Part shown: positions 26,282-36,164 of the stretch, one piece after another
How positions within the stretch are numbered: position 1 is the first letter of the stretch
Layout: each line of letters opens with the position of its first letter
DNA from: Oceanicella sp. SM1341
GTDB lineage: Bacteria; Pseudomonadota; Alphaproteobacteria; Rhodobacterales; Rhodobacteraceae
Reading direction: 5' to 3'
Assembly: GCF_003448965.1 (NCBI RefSeq)
Contig: NZ_QRGC01000001.1
Coordinates: 1 to 64,000, forward strand
Length of the DNA stretch: 64,000 nucleotides
Translations under genes and position numbers: made by a program
The notes under the pieces: generated by a model
What the model was told of the DNA's origin: nothing
The model's database searches: none
What the model saw: the letters and a program-made list of their open reading frames with translations, nothing else

Positions 26282-28456
26282 ATGACCGAGAGACTGGCCG
26301 AGAGACTGGACCGCCACGGGCTGCAGGTGGCCCGTCCGCTGTGCGAGCTGATCGAGGCGCGCGCGCTGCCCGGCAGCGGTGTCACGCCCGAGGCCTTCTG
26401 GGCCGGGCTGTCGGAGCTGCTGCACGATTTCGCCGATGACAACCGCCGCCTGCTCGCCCGCCGTGCCGAGCTGCAGGAGCAGGTGGACGCCTGGTCGAAG
26501 GCCCGCCGGGGCCAGCCGCTCGATGTCGCCGAGGAAGAGGCCTTCCTGCGCGAGATCGGCTATATCGTGCCCGAGGGCGGCGCCTTCGAGGTGGAGACCG
26601 GCAACGTCGACCCCGAGATCGCCACCATCGCCGGCCCGCAGCTGGTGGTGCCGGTGATGAACGCGCGCTACGCGCTCAACGCCGCCAACGCCCGCTGGGG
26701 CAATCTCTACGACGCGCTCTACGGCACCGACGCGCTCGGCTCCACGCCCTCGGGCAAGGGGTACGACCCCGCCCGCGGCGCGGAGGTGATCGCCTGGGCC
26801 AAGGCCTTCCTCGACCGCGCCCTTCCGCTCACCCGCGGCTCGCACGCCGATGTCACCTCCTGGTCGGTGGGCCCGGAGGGGGTGAGCCTCACCTCCAACG
26901 CCGGCGAGACGGCGCTGGCCGAGCCCGGCCGCTTCGCCGGCGCGCGCGAGATCGGCGGCGGGCTGGGCCTGTTGTTCCGCAACAACGGCCTGATGATCGA
27001 GATCGTGGTCGACCGCAACGGCGCCATCGGCAGGACGGACCCCGCGGGCATCGACGCCGTCTGGCTCGAGGCCGCGGTGACCGCGATCATGGACTGCGAG
27101 GATTCCGTCGCCGCCGTGGACGCCGAGGACAAGGCGCTGGCCTACGGCAACTGGCTGGGCCTGATGCGCGGCGACCTCTCCGAGACGGTCACGAAGGGCG
27201 GCGAGACCTTCACCCGCACCCTCAACCCCGACCCCGAGTTCACCGCGCCCTCCGGCGGCAGCTTCACCGTGAAGGGCCGCTCGCTGATGCTGGTGCGCAA
27301 CGTGGGCCACCTGATGACCACGCCCGCCGTGCTCACCCGCGACGGGGCGGAGGCCTTCGAGGGTCTGCTCGACGCCATGTGCACCGTGCTGTGCTCCCTG
27401 CACGACCTGAAGAAGGGCGAGGGCGCGCGCAACACGGTCTGCGGCTCGGTCTACGTGGTCAAGCCCAAGATGCACGGGCCCGAGGAAGTGGCCTTCACCG
27501 ACCGGATCTTCACGAAGGTGGAGCAGGTGCTCGGCCTCGCGCCGAACACGGTGAAGATCGGCATCATGGACGAGGAGCGCCGCACCACGGTGAACCTCAA
27601 GGAATGCATCCGGGTGGCGAAGGCGCGGGTGGTGTTCATCAACACCGGCTTCCTCGACCGCACGGGCGACGAGATCCACACCTCGATGGAGCTCGGCCCG
27701 ATGATCCGCAAGGGAGACATGAAGGCCGAGCCCTGGATCTCCGCCTACGAGGACAACAACGTCGACGTGGGCCTCGCCTGCGGCCTCTCGGGGCGCGCGC
27801 AGATCGGCAAGGGCATGTGGGCGGCGCCCGACCGGATGGCCGACATGCTGTCCCAGAAGATCGGCCACCCGAAATCCGGCGCCAACACCGCCTGGGTGCC
27901 CAGCCCCACCGCCGCCACCCTGCACGCGACGCATTACCACGAGGTGGACGTCTTCGCCCGGCAGAAGGAGATCGCCGCCGGCGGCCCGCGCGCGAAGCTC
28001 TCCGACATCCTCACGGTGCCGGTGGCGAGCCCCGGCCACAACTGGTCGGAGGAGGAGATCACCGCCGAGCTGGAGAACAACGCGCAGGGCATCCTGGGCT
28101 ACGTGGTGCGCTGGGTCGACCAGGGCGTGGGCTGCTCCAAGGTGCCCGACATCCATGACGTCGGGCTGATGGAGGACCGCGCCACCTGCCGCATCTCCAG
28201 CCAGCACATGGCCAACTGGCTGCACCACGGTGTCGCCACCGAGGACCAGGTGATGGCGGTGATGAAGCGCATGGCCGAGGTGGTGGACCGCCAGAACGCC
28301 GGCGATGCGCTCTACACCCCGATGGCGCCCGGCTTCGACGGCCCGGCCTTCCTCGCGGCCTGCGACCTCGTGTTCCGCGGGGTGGAGCAGCCCTCGGGCT
28401 ACACCGAGCCGGTGCTGCACGCCCGGCGGCTCGAACTCAAGGCGGCCCGGGCCTGA
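26282..28456 (+). CDS. glcB: Malate synthase G
   Basis: A 724-residue enzyme that condenses glyoxylate and acetyl-CoA to malate. The length (about 723 in the family) and conserved stretches fit form [100 protein letters not shown] and the C-terminal [28 protein letters not shown]. The start is the ATG at 26282, 9 nt after GGAGG; an upstream ATG at 26267 has no binding site. No isocitrate lyase gene is nearby. Glyoxylate might instead come from an ethylmalonyl-CoA-type pathway, as known in relatives. Confidence 0.97.
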   Translation: MTERLAERLDRHGLQVARPLCELIEARALPGSGVTPEAFWAGLSELLHDFADDNRRLLARRAELQEQVDAWSKARRGQPLDVAEEEAFLREIGYIVPEGGAFEVETGNVDPEIATIAGPQLVVPVMNARYALNAANARWGNLYDALYGTDALGSTPSGKGYDPARGAEVIAWAKAFLDRALPLTRGSHADVTSWSVGPEGVSLTSNAGETALAEPGRFAGAREIGGGLGLLFRNNGLMIEIVVDRNGAIGRTDPAGIDAVWLEAAVTAIMDCEDSVAAVDAEDKALAYGNWLGLMRGDLSETVTKGGETFTRTLNPDPEFTAPSGGSFTVKGRSLMLVRNVGHLMTTPAVLTRDGAEAFEGLLDAMCTVLCSLHDLKKGEGARNTVCGSVYVVKPKMHGPEEVAFTDRIFTKVEQVLGLAPNTVKIGIMDEERRTTVNLKECIRVAKARVVFINTGFLDRTGDEIHTSMELGPMIRKGDMKAEPWISAYEDNNVDVGLACGLSGRAQIGKGMWAAPDRMADMLSQKIGHPKSGANTAWVPSPTAATLHATHYHEVDVFARQKEIAAGGPRAKLSDILTVPVASPGHNWSEEEITAELENNAQGILGYVVRWVDQGVGCSKVPDIHDVGLMEDRATCRISSQHMANWLHHGVATEDQVMAVMKRMAEVVDRQNAGDALYTPMAPGFDGPAFLAACDLVFRGVEQPSGYTEPVLHARRLELKAARA

Positions 28457-28459
28457 CGC

Positions 28460-28627
28460 GCGTCGCCCCGGAGGGGCGCCGGTGCGTCTCCCCGGAGGGG
28501 CGCTGATGCGTCGCCCCGGAGGGGCGCTGATGCGTCGCCCCGGAGGGGCGCCGATGTGTCTCCCCGGCGGGGTCGCCGGTATGCCGCCACCGGAGGGGCG
28601 CTGATGCGTCGCCTCCTGGGGGGCGCC
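28460..28627. repeat. Seven tandem 24-25 bp GC-rich repeats after malate synthase
   Basis: Units begin at 28460, 28484, 28508, 28532, 28556, 28581 and 28606. The consensus core is GCGTCGCCCCGGAGGGGCG followed by CYGRT. Copies 2-4 are almost identical, while 5-7 are diverged or one base longer. Each unit contains the small inverted repeat CGCCCC-GGA-GGGGCG, so the transcript downstream of glcB would form a row of hairpins. The array begins 3 nt after the glcB stop. Confidence 0.88.
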
Positions 28628-28744
28628 AAGGAGCCGTGACGTCAATACCGGCGAAACACTGTTTTGCCGGTATTTTCTCCCCGTGACATCTCGACGCGCG
28701 GGATTCCCGTGACTATTCTGCATTGCAGCAGGAAGGAGTGCGGC

Positions 28745-29503
28745 ATGGCGCGTCCGGTCATCGGAATCATCGGGAACCACCACCTCATCAACAATGACTA
28801 CCGCACCCAGGCGGCGGGAGAGATGAACATCGCCGCGGTCGCCGACGTCTGCGATGCGGTGCCGCTCATCGTGCCCTCCATGCCCGAGGCGGTGGCGGTG
28901 GCCGACCTGGTGGAAGCCTGTGCGGGCTTCGTGTTCACCGGCGGGCGGCCCAACGTGCACCCCTCGCTCTACGGCCACGAGGAAACTCCCGGCCACGGCC
29001 CCTTCGATCCGCGCCGCGACGGGCTCACCCTGCCGCTCATCCGCGCCTGCGTGGAGCGCGGCATCCCGATCCTCGGCCTGTGCCGCGGCTTCCAGGAATT
29101 CGCCGTCGCCTACGGCAGCACCCTCCACCCGGAGATCCGCGACCTGCCGGGCCGGATGAACCACCGCATGCCGCCCGACGGCACGCTGGAGGAGAAGTTC
29201 GCCCTGCGCCACCCGGTGAACCTCACCCCCGGCGGCAAGTTCGCCCAGCTGTTCGGCTCGGACGTGATCCAGGTGAATTCGCTGCACGGGCAGGGGGTTA
29301 TCGACGCGGGCTCACGCGTCGTGATCGAAGGCTACGCGCCGGACGGCACCGCCGAGGCGCTGCATATCGCCGGGGCGTGCAACTTCGCGATGGCCGTGCA
29401 GTGGCACGCGGAATGGCGCGCGGGCGACGATCCGGTGTCCCGCGCGCTCTTCACGGCCTTCGCCGAGGCGACCCACGGTCGCCTCAAGTCCGCCGCAGCC
29501 TGA
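28745..29503 (+). CDS. Gamma-glutamyl-gamma-aminobutyrate hydrolase family protein (peptidase C26)
   Basis: A 252-residue class I glutamine-amidotransferase-like hydrolase. The nucleophile is Cys113 in PILGLCRGFQE, and the His-Glu pair is in AVQWHAEW. FVFTGGRPNVHPSLYG and VNSLHGQGV are further family motifs. PuuD-type enzymes hydrolyse gamma-glutamyl-GABA in putrescine use; other puu genes are absent here, so the substrate is uncertain. ATG 28745 follows AAGGAGTG. A gamma-glutamyltransferase lies just beyond on the other strand, so two gamma-glutamyl hydrolases are neighbours. Confidence 0.9.
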   Translation: MARPVIGIIGNHHLINNDYRTQAAGEMNIAAVADVCDAVPLIVPSMPEAVAVADLVEACAGFVFTGGRPNVHPSLYGHEETPGHGPFDPRRDGLTLPLIRACVERGIPILGLCRGFQEFAVAYGSTLHPEIRDLPGRMNHRMPPDGTLEEKFALRHPVNLTPGGKFAQLFGSDVIQVNSLHGQGVIDAGSRVVIEGYAPDGTAEALHIAGACNFAMAVQWHAEWRAGDDPVSRALFTAFAEATHGRLKSAAA

Positions 29504-29545
29504 AGGGCGCGCCCGTGGCGCTCGGGTGCGGCGGGGCGCCTTCAG
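29500..29545. terminator. Bidirectional terminator between convergent genes
   Basis: CTGAAGGGCGC (29500-29510) pairs with GCGCCTTCAG (29536-29545) with one bulged G, enclosing a GC-rich loop. It lies exactly between the stops of the C26 hydrolase (plus) and the secreted small protein (minus). Confidence 0.5.
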
Positions 29546-29552
29546 CGCATGG

Positions 29553-29957
29553 TCAGTTGCTGGCCGGGGCCTCGGCCGGGGGAGCATCGTCCTCGATCCG
29601 CGTGCGGCCCTCGTAGAGCGTCCTGAGCTTGTTGTAGGCCTCCTGGCAACTGTCCTCGTCGCCGTCGACCAGCGCCTGCTCGGCACCCCGCAGCCCCACC
29701 ATGAAGCTTTCGCGTTCGCCCGCGTCGTCGAACCAGCTTTCGAGGGGCTGCGACACCTCCTCCTCGCCACGCAGGTCGCGCAGCGAGCCGTCGGACATCT
29801 GCACGATGAGGTTGTTCGGCTCCTGGTCGCGCAGCGCCGCCTGCTCCAGCCGGAACACTTCCTGGCGCAGCGCGCCCACCTCGTCGGAACAGGCCGCCTG
29901 GGCGGCCTCGCCGGCGGCGAGGGCGGCAAAACCCAATGCAATGGTCTTCATCGGCAT
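29553..29957 (-). CDS. Small secreted protein of unknown function
   Basis: A 134-residue protein with a signal peptide (MPMKTIALGFAALAAGEAAQA, cleavage before ACSDEV). The mature part is acidic and helical, with a probable coiled coil (EVGALRQEVFRLEQAALRDQ) and two Cys (ACSDE and DSCQEAYN) that could form a disulfide. I do not recognise the family. ATG 29957 follows AAGGAGG by 8 nt; a GTG two codons earlier is less likely. It lies 42 nt downstream of ggt on the same strand and could share its transcript. Confidence 0.7.
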   Translation of the reverse strand: MPMKTIALGFAALAAGEAAQAACSDEVGALRQEVFRLEQAALRDQEPNNLIVQMSDGSLRDLRGEEEVSQPLESWFDDAGERESFMVGLRGAEQALVDGDEDSCQEAYNKLRTLYEGRTRIEDDAPPAEAPASN

Positions 29958-29999
29958 CGTCACGTCCTCCTTTGCGGAGCGAACGCGGCCGGGCGGGGT

Positions 30000-31751
30000 T
30001 CAGTTCCCTGCCACCGCGCCCTCGCGGCGCGGATCGGCGGCGCCGATCAGTCCGTCGGGGGTGACGAGGATCACGTGCAGGCCCGAATTCAGGTTGGCCG
30101 GTTCCGGCGCGTGGCCGAGCGCGCGCAGCCCCTCGGCCAGCGCCTCGGCGCCGGTGCCGCTCTCCAGCTCCACCCCCGAGCCGCGCTCGACGACATGGCC
30201 GGCCGAAACCGCCTCGGCCGGGTCCTGGCCGAGGTCGAGGATGCGGATCACGTTCTCCGCCACGTATTCGATGATGCGCGAGCCACCGGGCGAGCCGGTG
30301 AGCAGCACCGGCCGGCCGTCTTCCAGCACGATGGTGGGGGCCATGGAGGAGCGCGGGCGCTTGCCCGCCTCCACCCGGTTCGCCACCGGCTTGCCGTCTG
30401 CCTCCGGGCGGAAGCTGAAATCGGTGAGCTCGTTGTTGAGCAGGAAGCCGCCGACCATGAGGCGCGAGCCGAAGCCGGTCTCGATGCTCGAGGTCACCGA
30501 GGCCATGTCGCCGTAGCGGTCCACGATCACGAAATGCGTGGTGCCGGGGCGCTCGGGCTGGGTGTCGGGCGCGCGCAGGCGGGTTTCCTTCCAGGGCGGG
30601 CTGCCGGGCGCCGCCTCGGCCGCGCGGGCCGCGGGGTCGATCAGCTTCGCGCGGGCGGCGAGATAGGCGGGGTCGAGCAGGCCCTCGGGCATCCCGGTGA
30701 GGTCGCTGTCGGCCATGTAGAGCCCGCGGTCGGCATAGGCGAGGCGCGAGGCCTCGGCGAAGAGATGCCAAGTTTCGGCACTGTCGCCGGAGGCGGCGAG
30801 ATCGAAACCCGAGAGCAGCATCAGGATCTGCCCCACCGTGAGCCCGCCGGAGGAGGGCGGGCCCATGCCGCACACCTCCCGGGCCCGGTAGGGCGCGCAG
30901 ACAGCCGGGCGCTCCACCGCCTCGTAGGCGGCGAGATCCTCGCGGGTGAGCAGGCCGGGGTTCATCGGCGCATCCCGGGTGGCGGCGACGATGTCGCCGG
31001 CGATGGAGCCCTCGTAGAAGGCGTCCGCCCCCTGTGCGGCGACCAGGCGGAAGCTGCGCGCGAGATCGGGGTTCGCCAGCCGGCTGCCGGCGGGGCGGGG
31101 GGCGCCGGCTTCGGTGAAGAAATACGCCTTCGCGGCCGGGAAGGCGTCGAGCACCGGCGCCTCGGCGATGGAGGCGGCCATGCGGGGCGACACCTCGAAC
31201 CCCGCCTCGGCGGCCGCGATCGCCGGGGCGAAGGCATCGGCCCAGGGCAGGCGGCCATGTCGGGCGTGCAGCTTCTCGAAGGCGCGCAGCGTGCCCGGCA
31301 CCCCCACCGAGCGGCCGCCCGGCACGGCGGAGAAGAAGGCGAGCGGCGCGCCGTCCTCGCCCAGCCAGTAGTCCGGGCCGGCGGCGCGGGGGGCGGTCTC
31401 GCGGCCGTCGATGGTCACGAGGCCCTGGCCCGCCGCGTCCCAGTAGAGGATGAAGCTGCCCCCGCCTATCCCCGAGCTCTGCGGCTCCACGAGGTTGAGC
31501 ATCATCTGCACCGCGATGGCCGCGTCCGCCGCCGAGCCGCCCCGCTCGAGCATCGCCATGCCCGCCGCGGTGGCTGCCGGGTGGGCGGCCACCACCATCT
31601 CGCGCCGGGCCTCGCCGCGCGCGGCCGCCACGGTCTCGAAGGTGCGTTCGGGCTGGTCGCCGGCGGCGGGAAGCTCCTGTGCCGCGGCGCTCGCGGCCAG
31701 GAGCGCGGTGGCGAGAAGTGCGGTCAGCGGGGCGATCGGGGCGCGGGGCAA
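30000..31751 (-). CDS. ggt: Gamma-glutamyltransferase (periplasmic)
   Basis: A 583-residue GGT precursor with a signal peptide (about residues 5-24) and a large and small subunit separated at the autocatalytic Thr (about residue 404, in RPGTTHFVIVDRYGDMASVTSS). Substrate-site motifs GIGGGSFILYW, MNPGLLTREDL and GSPGGSRIIEYV are present. It hydrolyses or transfers the gamma-glutamyl group of glutathione. I infer a TTG start at 31751, because GAGGAGG lies 8 nt upstream and the signal peptide begins there. The longer reading frame from a GTG at 31805 has no such site. Confidence 0.92.
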   Translation of the reverse strand: MPRAPIAPLTALLATALLAASAAAQELPAAGDQPERTFETVAAARGEARREMVVAAHPAATAAGMAMLERGGSAADAAIAVQMMLNLVEPQSSGIGGGSFILYWDAAGQGLVTIDGRETAPRAAGPDYWLGEDGAPLAFFSAVPGGRSVGVPGTLRAFEKLHARHGRLPWADAFAPAIAAAEAGFEVSPRMAASIAEAPVLDAFPAAKAYFFTEAGAPRPAGSRLANPDLARSFRLVAAQGADAFYEGSIAGDIVAATRDAPMNPGLLTREDLAAYEAVERPAVCAPYRAREVCGMGPPSSGGLTVGQILMLLSGFDLAASGDSAETWHLFAEASRLAYADRGLYMADSDLTGMPEGLLDPAYLAARAKLIDPAARAAEAAPGSPPWKETRLRAPDTQPERPGTTHFVIVDRYGDMASVTSSIETGFGSRLMVGGFLLNNELTDFSFRPEADGKPVANRVEAGKRPRSSMAPTIVLEDGRPVLLTGSPGGSRIIEYVAENVIRILDLGQDPAEAVSAGHVVERGSGVELESGTGAEALAEGLRALGHAPEPANLNSGLHVILVTPDGLIGAADPRREGAVAGN

Positions 31752-31870
31752 GGTCTGTCCTCCTCGGAGAGTGTGTCCCGGGTGCTTCGCTCGGGAGTTG
31801 AGCACGGATCGGCGTCAATTGCCAAGAGTACCGGGTTGCCAAGGGGCGCCGGATAGGGCACCTCCGCGCC

Positions 31871-33052
31871 ATGACACCCGCAGCCCGACTCTCAGCCGCC
31901 ATTGAAATCCTCGACGACGTGCTCTCCGGAGCCGCAGCCGATCGTGCGCTCGCGGCCTGGGGGCGAAGCCGGCGCTTCGCCGGGGCGAAGGACCGGGCCG
32001 CCATCGCCGACCATGTCTACGACGCCCTGCGCTGCCGGCGCACGCTCGCCCGTCGCGGCGGGGCGGAAACCGGGCGCGGCCTCGTCGTGGGCCTCGCGGG
32101 CGATGACGAGACGCTGTTCGACGGCCGTCCGCACGGGCCGGCTCCGCTGAGCGCGGCCGAGCGCGGGGCCCTCGCCGCCGCGCCTGCGATGCCCCTCGCC
32201 GAGCGGCTCGACTTCCCCGACTGGATGGAGGAGCCGCTTGCCCGCGCCCTGGGCGACGAGCTCGAGCCGGTGATGGAAGCCCTGCGCCACCGCGCGCCGC
32301 TCGATCTGCGGGTGAACCTGCTGCGCTGCACGCCGGAGGAGGCGCTGGCCGCCCTCGCGGCGGAGGGCCTTGGCGCGGTGCCGCTCGCGGCCGAGCCCGC
32401 CGCGCTGCGCGTGCAGGCCGGTGCCCGCGCCCTGCGCCGCGCCGCCGCCTACCTCGACGGTCGGGTGGAGATCCAGGACCTCAGCAGCCAGCGCGTGGCG
32501 CGTTTCGCCGGGGCGCGGCCCGGGCTCACCGTGCTTGACTATTGCGCGGGCGGGGGCGGCAAGACCCTGGCGCTCGGCATGCACATGGCCGGGCAGGGCC
32601 GGCTCATCGCCCACGACGTGGCGCCGGCCCGCATGAAGGATCTCGCCCCCCGCGCCGCCCGCGCCGGGCTCACGGTGGAGACCATCGCCCCCGAGGGCCC
32701 CTCCGGCGGTCGCGGCCCGGCGCTCGGCTGCGACCTCGTGCTGGCCGACGCGCCCTGTTCGGGCACCGGCGCCTGGCGGCGCAACCCGGACGCGAAATGG
32801 CGCTTCACTCCCCAGGACCTCACCGCGCTCACCCGGCTCCAGGACCGGGTGATGGATGCCGCCGCCCGCCACGTGCGCCCCGGCGGCAGCTTCGTCTACG
32901 CCACCTGCTCGCTCCTGGCGGAGGAGAACGACGACCGGGTGGAGGCCTTCCTCGCCCGGGCCCCGGAATTCACACCCGGCGAGACCCTGCGCCTGACCCC
33001 GCAGGACGGGGGCGACGGCTTCTTCGCCGCCCGCATGACCCGCCGGGACTGA
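31871..33052 (+). CDS. RsmB/NOP-family rRNA m5C methyltransferase
   Basis: A 393-residue SAM-dependent RNA cytosine-C5 methyltransferase. The N-terminal half contains NusB-like/ferredoxin-like parts (RLSAAIEILDDVL, LDLRVNLLRCTPEEALAAL). The Rossmann catalytic domain has the SAM motif VLDYCAGGGGKTLALG, the motif IV Cys in DAPCSGTGAWRRNPD and the motif VI Cys in FVYATCSLLAEEN, both catalytic Cys being intact. It is shorter than full RsmB, and the exact target is uncertain. It is divergent from ggt (119-nt gap) and lies upstream of cckA. Confidence 0.9.
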   Translation: MTPAARLSAAIEILDDVLSGAAADRALAAWGRSRRFAGAKDRAAIADHVYDALRCRRTLARRGGAETGRGLVVGLAGDDETLFDGRPHGPAPLSAAERGALAAAPAMPLAERLDFPDWMEEPLARALGDELEPVMEALRHRAPLDLRVNLLRCTPEEALAALAAEGLGAVPLAAEPAALRVQAGARALRRAAAYLDGRVEIQDLSSQRVARFAGARPGLTVLDYCAGGGGKTLALGMHMAGQGRLIAHDVAPARMKDLAPRAARAGLTVETIAPEGPSGGRGPALGCDLVLADAPCSGTGAWRRNPDAKWRFTPQDLTALTRLQDRVMDAAARHVRPGGSFVYATCSLLAEENDDRVEAFLARAPEFTPGETLRLTPQDGGDGFFAARMTRRD

Positions 33053-33120
33053 TCCTCCCCGCCTGACGCGAGGCGGGCGGGAGGCCTCGGCGCGATGCAC
33101 GCAACAGTCGCGTCCCGCGC

Positions 33121-33132
33121 GAACATGTGTTC
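33121..33132. promoter_or_regulatory. LexA-like palindrome GAACATGTGTTC upstream of cckA
   Basis: A perfect 12-bp palindrome of the GAAC-N4-GTTC form lies 78 nt before the cckA ATG in an AT-richer patch that should contain the promoter. The same region has GATGCG-N6-CGCATC at 33162-33179. The classic alphaproteobacterial LexA box is GTTC-N7-GTTC, so LexA binding here is a guess. I recall that LexA has been reported to control cckA in Rhodobacter capsulatus. Confidence 0.4.
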
Positions 33133-33209
33133 TGTTTACTATTCCTTAAGCATGGACGTGGGATGCGGATATACGCATCGGTCCGGACGGGGAGGGCGGG
33201 ACGTTTCGC

Positions 33210-35546
33210 ATGGTCAATCGGGCGCAGCCGACCGAACACAGGCAGGCAATCGGCGAGATGCCGCGACTGCCGCTCATCCTGCTCATCGTCGGGGTCGGGG
33301 CGATCCTGCTCAGCCTCGCCGCCCGCGGTCCGGGGTCGACCCCGGGCCTGCACATGGCGCTGGTCTCCTTCGGCGGCGGCCTGCTGCTGGTGGGCGGGCT
33401 CTCGCTGGTGCTGCGCTCGCAGACCGGGCGCAACGAGCGGCGCCACCCGGCGGCCTTCCAGCTCCTCTACGGCCAGGTGGCCGATCCGATGGCCCTCACC
33501 GACCTGTCCGGCAGGGTGCTCTCGTGCAACCTGGAGATGCGCCGCCTCGTGCGCCGGGCGGACCGGCACGAGATCGGCCGCTGCCTGCGCCACTGGGGCC
33601 AGGCGGCGGACGGGCTGGTGCCCGGCCTCGCCCGCCGTGCCGCAGCCGGCAAGGAGGCGACGGCCGTGCTCGACCCCGGCGCGGGCGGCTACTCGCGGGT
33701 GCGCGTGGCCCGGCTGGGCAGCGACCTGCTGGAATGGCGGGTGATGCGCACGCTCGCCATCGATTCCGCCGCGGCGCCGGACTATCGCTCCGCGCCCTTC
33801 CTCCAGGTCTCGCTCGGGCATGGCGAGCGCATCGTGCGGATGAACCGCCGCGTGCTCGGGCCTGACGGCAAGGTGCCCACCACGCTCTCCGAGCTGCTGG
33901 GCGACCCGCCTCTGCGCCCCGGCGGCGTGCACACGCTGCGCGGCCGGCCGGAGGAGAGCCTGCGCTGCCTGGTCAAGGAGCTGCCCGACGGCACGCGCGA
34001 GCTCTTCCTCTTCCCCACCGACCCGGCGGAGGCGCATGGCGTCACGCCCGACCGGTTCCTCGACCATCTGCCCGTGGGCCTCGCCCGCCTCACCATGTCG
34101 GGCGAACTCGTGTTCGTGAACCGCGCCGCGCGCGCCCTGCTGGGCGAGCGCGCGGTGCCCGGCCTGCCGCTGAGCGACCTGGTGGAGGGGCTTGGCCGCT
34201 CCATCCCCGACCGGCTGATGGAAGTCTCGCGCGGCCGGCGGCTCGCCCGCTCGGAAATCGCGCGCTCCCGCGGCGGCGACCGAGACCTCTTCCTGCAGGT
34301 GGCGCTCAACCGGCTGGTGGTGGAGGGCGACATCTCGGTGATCGCGGTGATCTCGGATGCCACCGAGATGAAGGCGCTCGAGGCCCAGTTCGTGCAGAGC
34401 CAGAAGATGCAGGCCGTGGGCCAGCTCGCCGGCGGCGTGGCGCATGATTTCAACAACCTGCTCACCGCCATCTGCGGCCATTGCGACCTGCTGCTGCTGC
34501 GCCACGAGGCCGGTGACGCCGACCACGGCGACCTGCTGCAGGTGCGCCAGAACGCGAACCGCGCCGCGGCCCTCGTGCGCCAGCTCCTCGCCTTCTCGCG
34601 CAAGCAGACCCTGCGCCCGAAGGTGCTGAACATGGTGGAGACGCTCTCCGAGCTCACCCACCTGCTCAACCGCCTGCTGGGCGAGCGCGTGACCCTGCGC
34701 ATCGAGAGCGACCGCGACATCGGCCCGGTGAAGGTCGACGAGCGCCAGTTCGAGCAGGTGATCATGAACCTCGTGGTGAACGCGCGCGACGCGATGCCCC
34801 AGGGCGGCGAGGTGTTCATCTCCACCCGCAACCTTCACCTGCGCCACGACGTGGAGCGCGACCGGGCCACCATCCCGGCGGGCGACTACGTGCTGATCGA
34901 GGTGGCCGACACCGGCTGCGGCATCCCCGAGGACCGGCGCAACAAGATCTTCGAGCCCTTCTTCACCACCAAGCGCCCGGGCGAGGGCACCGGGCTCGGC
35001 CTCTCCACCGCCTACGGCATCGTGAAGCAGACCGGCGGGTTCATCTTCGCCGCCAGCGTGCCGGGCCGGGGGTCGACCTTCTCGATCTACCTGCCGGTCT
35101 ACGAGGGCGAGCCGGCGGGCGACGCGGTGATCGAGCTGCCGAGCGAGAGCGGGCGCGATCTCACCGGCAAGGGCACGGTGCTGTTGGTGGAGGACGAGGC
35201 ACCGGTGCGCTCCTTCGCCGCCCGCGCCCTGCGCCTGCGCGGCTACACCGTGCTCGAGGCCGCCTCCGGCGAGGAGGCCCTTGAGATCACCGGCGACGCC
35301 GAGCAGCGCATCGACCTGCTGGTGTCCGACGTGGTGATGCCCGGCGTCGACGGCCCCACCTGGGTGCGCGAGGCCCGCCGCACCCGGCCGGACATCAAGG
35401 TGATCTTCGTCTCGGGCTATGCCGAGGAGGTGTTCAAGGAGGATGGCGACGCCCTCGCCGGCGCCGTGTTCCTCGCCAAGCCCTTCTCGCTCAACGATCT
35501 CACCGCCAAGGTGAAGGACATGATCGAGGTGGGCGAAACAGTCTGA
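33210..35546 (+). CDS. cckA: Hybrid sensor histidine kinase CckA
   Basis: A 778-residue membrane hybrid kinase. Two N-terminal membrane helices (about residues 20-66) precede two PAS-like regions (about 80-160 and 280-385). Next come the HisKA H-box ([21 protein letters not shown], phospho-His about residue 412), the HATPase_c boxes ([30 protein letters not shown]) and a C-terminal receiver (phospho-Asp about 707 in [13 protein letters not shown]). The motif set and end [12 protein letters not shown] match CckA, which phosphorylates ChpT and through it CtrA, and controls motility and gene-transfer-agent genes in Rhodobacterales. The gene stands alone. Confidence 0.92.
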   Translation: MVNRAQPTEHRQAIGEMPRLPLILLIVGVGAILLSLAARGPGSTPGLHMALVSFGGGLLLVGGLSLVLRSQTGRNERRHPAAFQLLYGQVADPMALTDLSGRVLSCNLEMRRLVRRADRHEIGRCLRHWGQAADGLVPGLARRAAAGKEATAVLDPGAGGYSRVRVARLGSDLLEWRVMRTLAIDSAAAPDYRSAPFLQVSLGHGERIVRMNRRVLGPDGKVPTTLSELLGDPPLRPGGVHTLRGRPEESLRCLVKELPDGTRELFLFPTDPAEAHGVTPDRFLDHLPVGLARLTMSGELVFVNRAARALLGERAVPGLPLSDLVEGLGRSIPDRLMEVSRGRRLARSEIARSRGGDRDLFLQVALNRLVVEGDISVIAVISDATEMKALEAQFVQSQKMQAVGQLAGGVAHDFNNLLTAICGHCDLLLLRHEAGDADHGDLLQVRQNANRAAALVRQLLAFSRKQTLRPKVLNMVETLSELTHLLNRLLGERVTLRIESDRDIGPVKVDERQFEQVIMNLVVNARDAMPQGGEVFISTRNLHLRHDVERDRATIPAGDYVLIEVADTGCGIPEDRRNKIFEPFFTTKRPGEGTGLGLSTAYGIVKQTGGFIFAASVPGRGSTFSIYLPVYEGEPAGDAVIELPSESGRDLTGKGTVLLVEDEAPVRSFAARALRLRGYTVLEAASGEEALEITGDAEQRIDLLVSDVVMPGVDGPTWVREARRTRPDIKVIFVSGYAEEVFKEDGDALAGAVFLAKPFSLNDLTAKVKDMIEVGETV

Positions 35547-36164
35547 GCGTGGGGAGCTTTCGCTTGCCGGCGCATTGGTCTCCATCCTTGCGGGAGCGCC
35601 CCGCCGCCTGCTCCTTCAGCCTCAGGCACGACCACGAGCAAGGACACCGCCCGGGAAACTGCGTACCCCGCGCGGGCGTGATGGCAAGGCCTTTGGCCTC
35701 ACGGCCCGTGCCCGGAGATTTGCGGCGAGAGGCCAGGCTCGGGCCTGCCTTGCGGTGTTCCGCAGGGTTCGGCGTTGCACTCCGGTGTCGGGGCCAGGGG
35801 TGGTCTTGCCCCCGAGCGGTTGGTCTCGCTTTGCGGCCCGGCGGCCCCGGTCTCCACGTCATCCTGTCGCCCGGGCGACCAGCCCGGGCCGCGCCCGACC
35901 CTCCCCCGGGAGGGCGCGATGGCGATGTCGCTTGCCGTTCAGCCGTCGTCCGGGGCTTTCACGATAAACCGCTGACCACAGGCGTATCTGCGCCCACCCA
36001 GGGTCGGGCGCGACCCTCCGTGCCTGGTGGTGAGCGGGGTGCGGCGGGTAGAATGGCCGGGAAACCGCTGGTCCGCATGAGCCCTCCGGACGCGCCCGCC
36101 CGGGCCATCCGGTGGGTGATGGCGGCTCGTCCGGATGATTTCCTGCGCGTGCGGCCCGCCCCCC
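35547..36164. other. Long intergenic region after cckA, no gene recognised
   Basis: 618 bp without a credible gene. The possible frames are Arg/Pro-rich and lack binding sites. Two strong inverted repeats are present: CCCTCCC-CC-GGGAGGG (35899-35914) and AGGGTCG-GGCG-CGACCCT (36000-36017). The two carry related CGACCCTCC stretches about 120 bp apart. The region could contain an unrecognised small RNA or decayed sequence. Confidence 0.6.

Noticed and set aside
28460-28627. CRISPR array or coding repeat protein after malate synthase
   Set aside because: 24-bp units are directly adjacent with no spacers. The frames through them lack starts and end at once.
26240-29287. Minus-strand 1015-codon open frame opposite malate synthase and the C26 hydrolase
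   Set aside because: Antisense shadow. It crosses two clear plus-strand genes and the repeat array, and has no recognisable motif.
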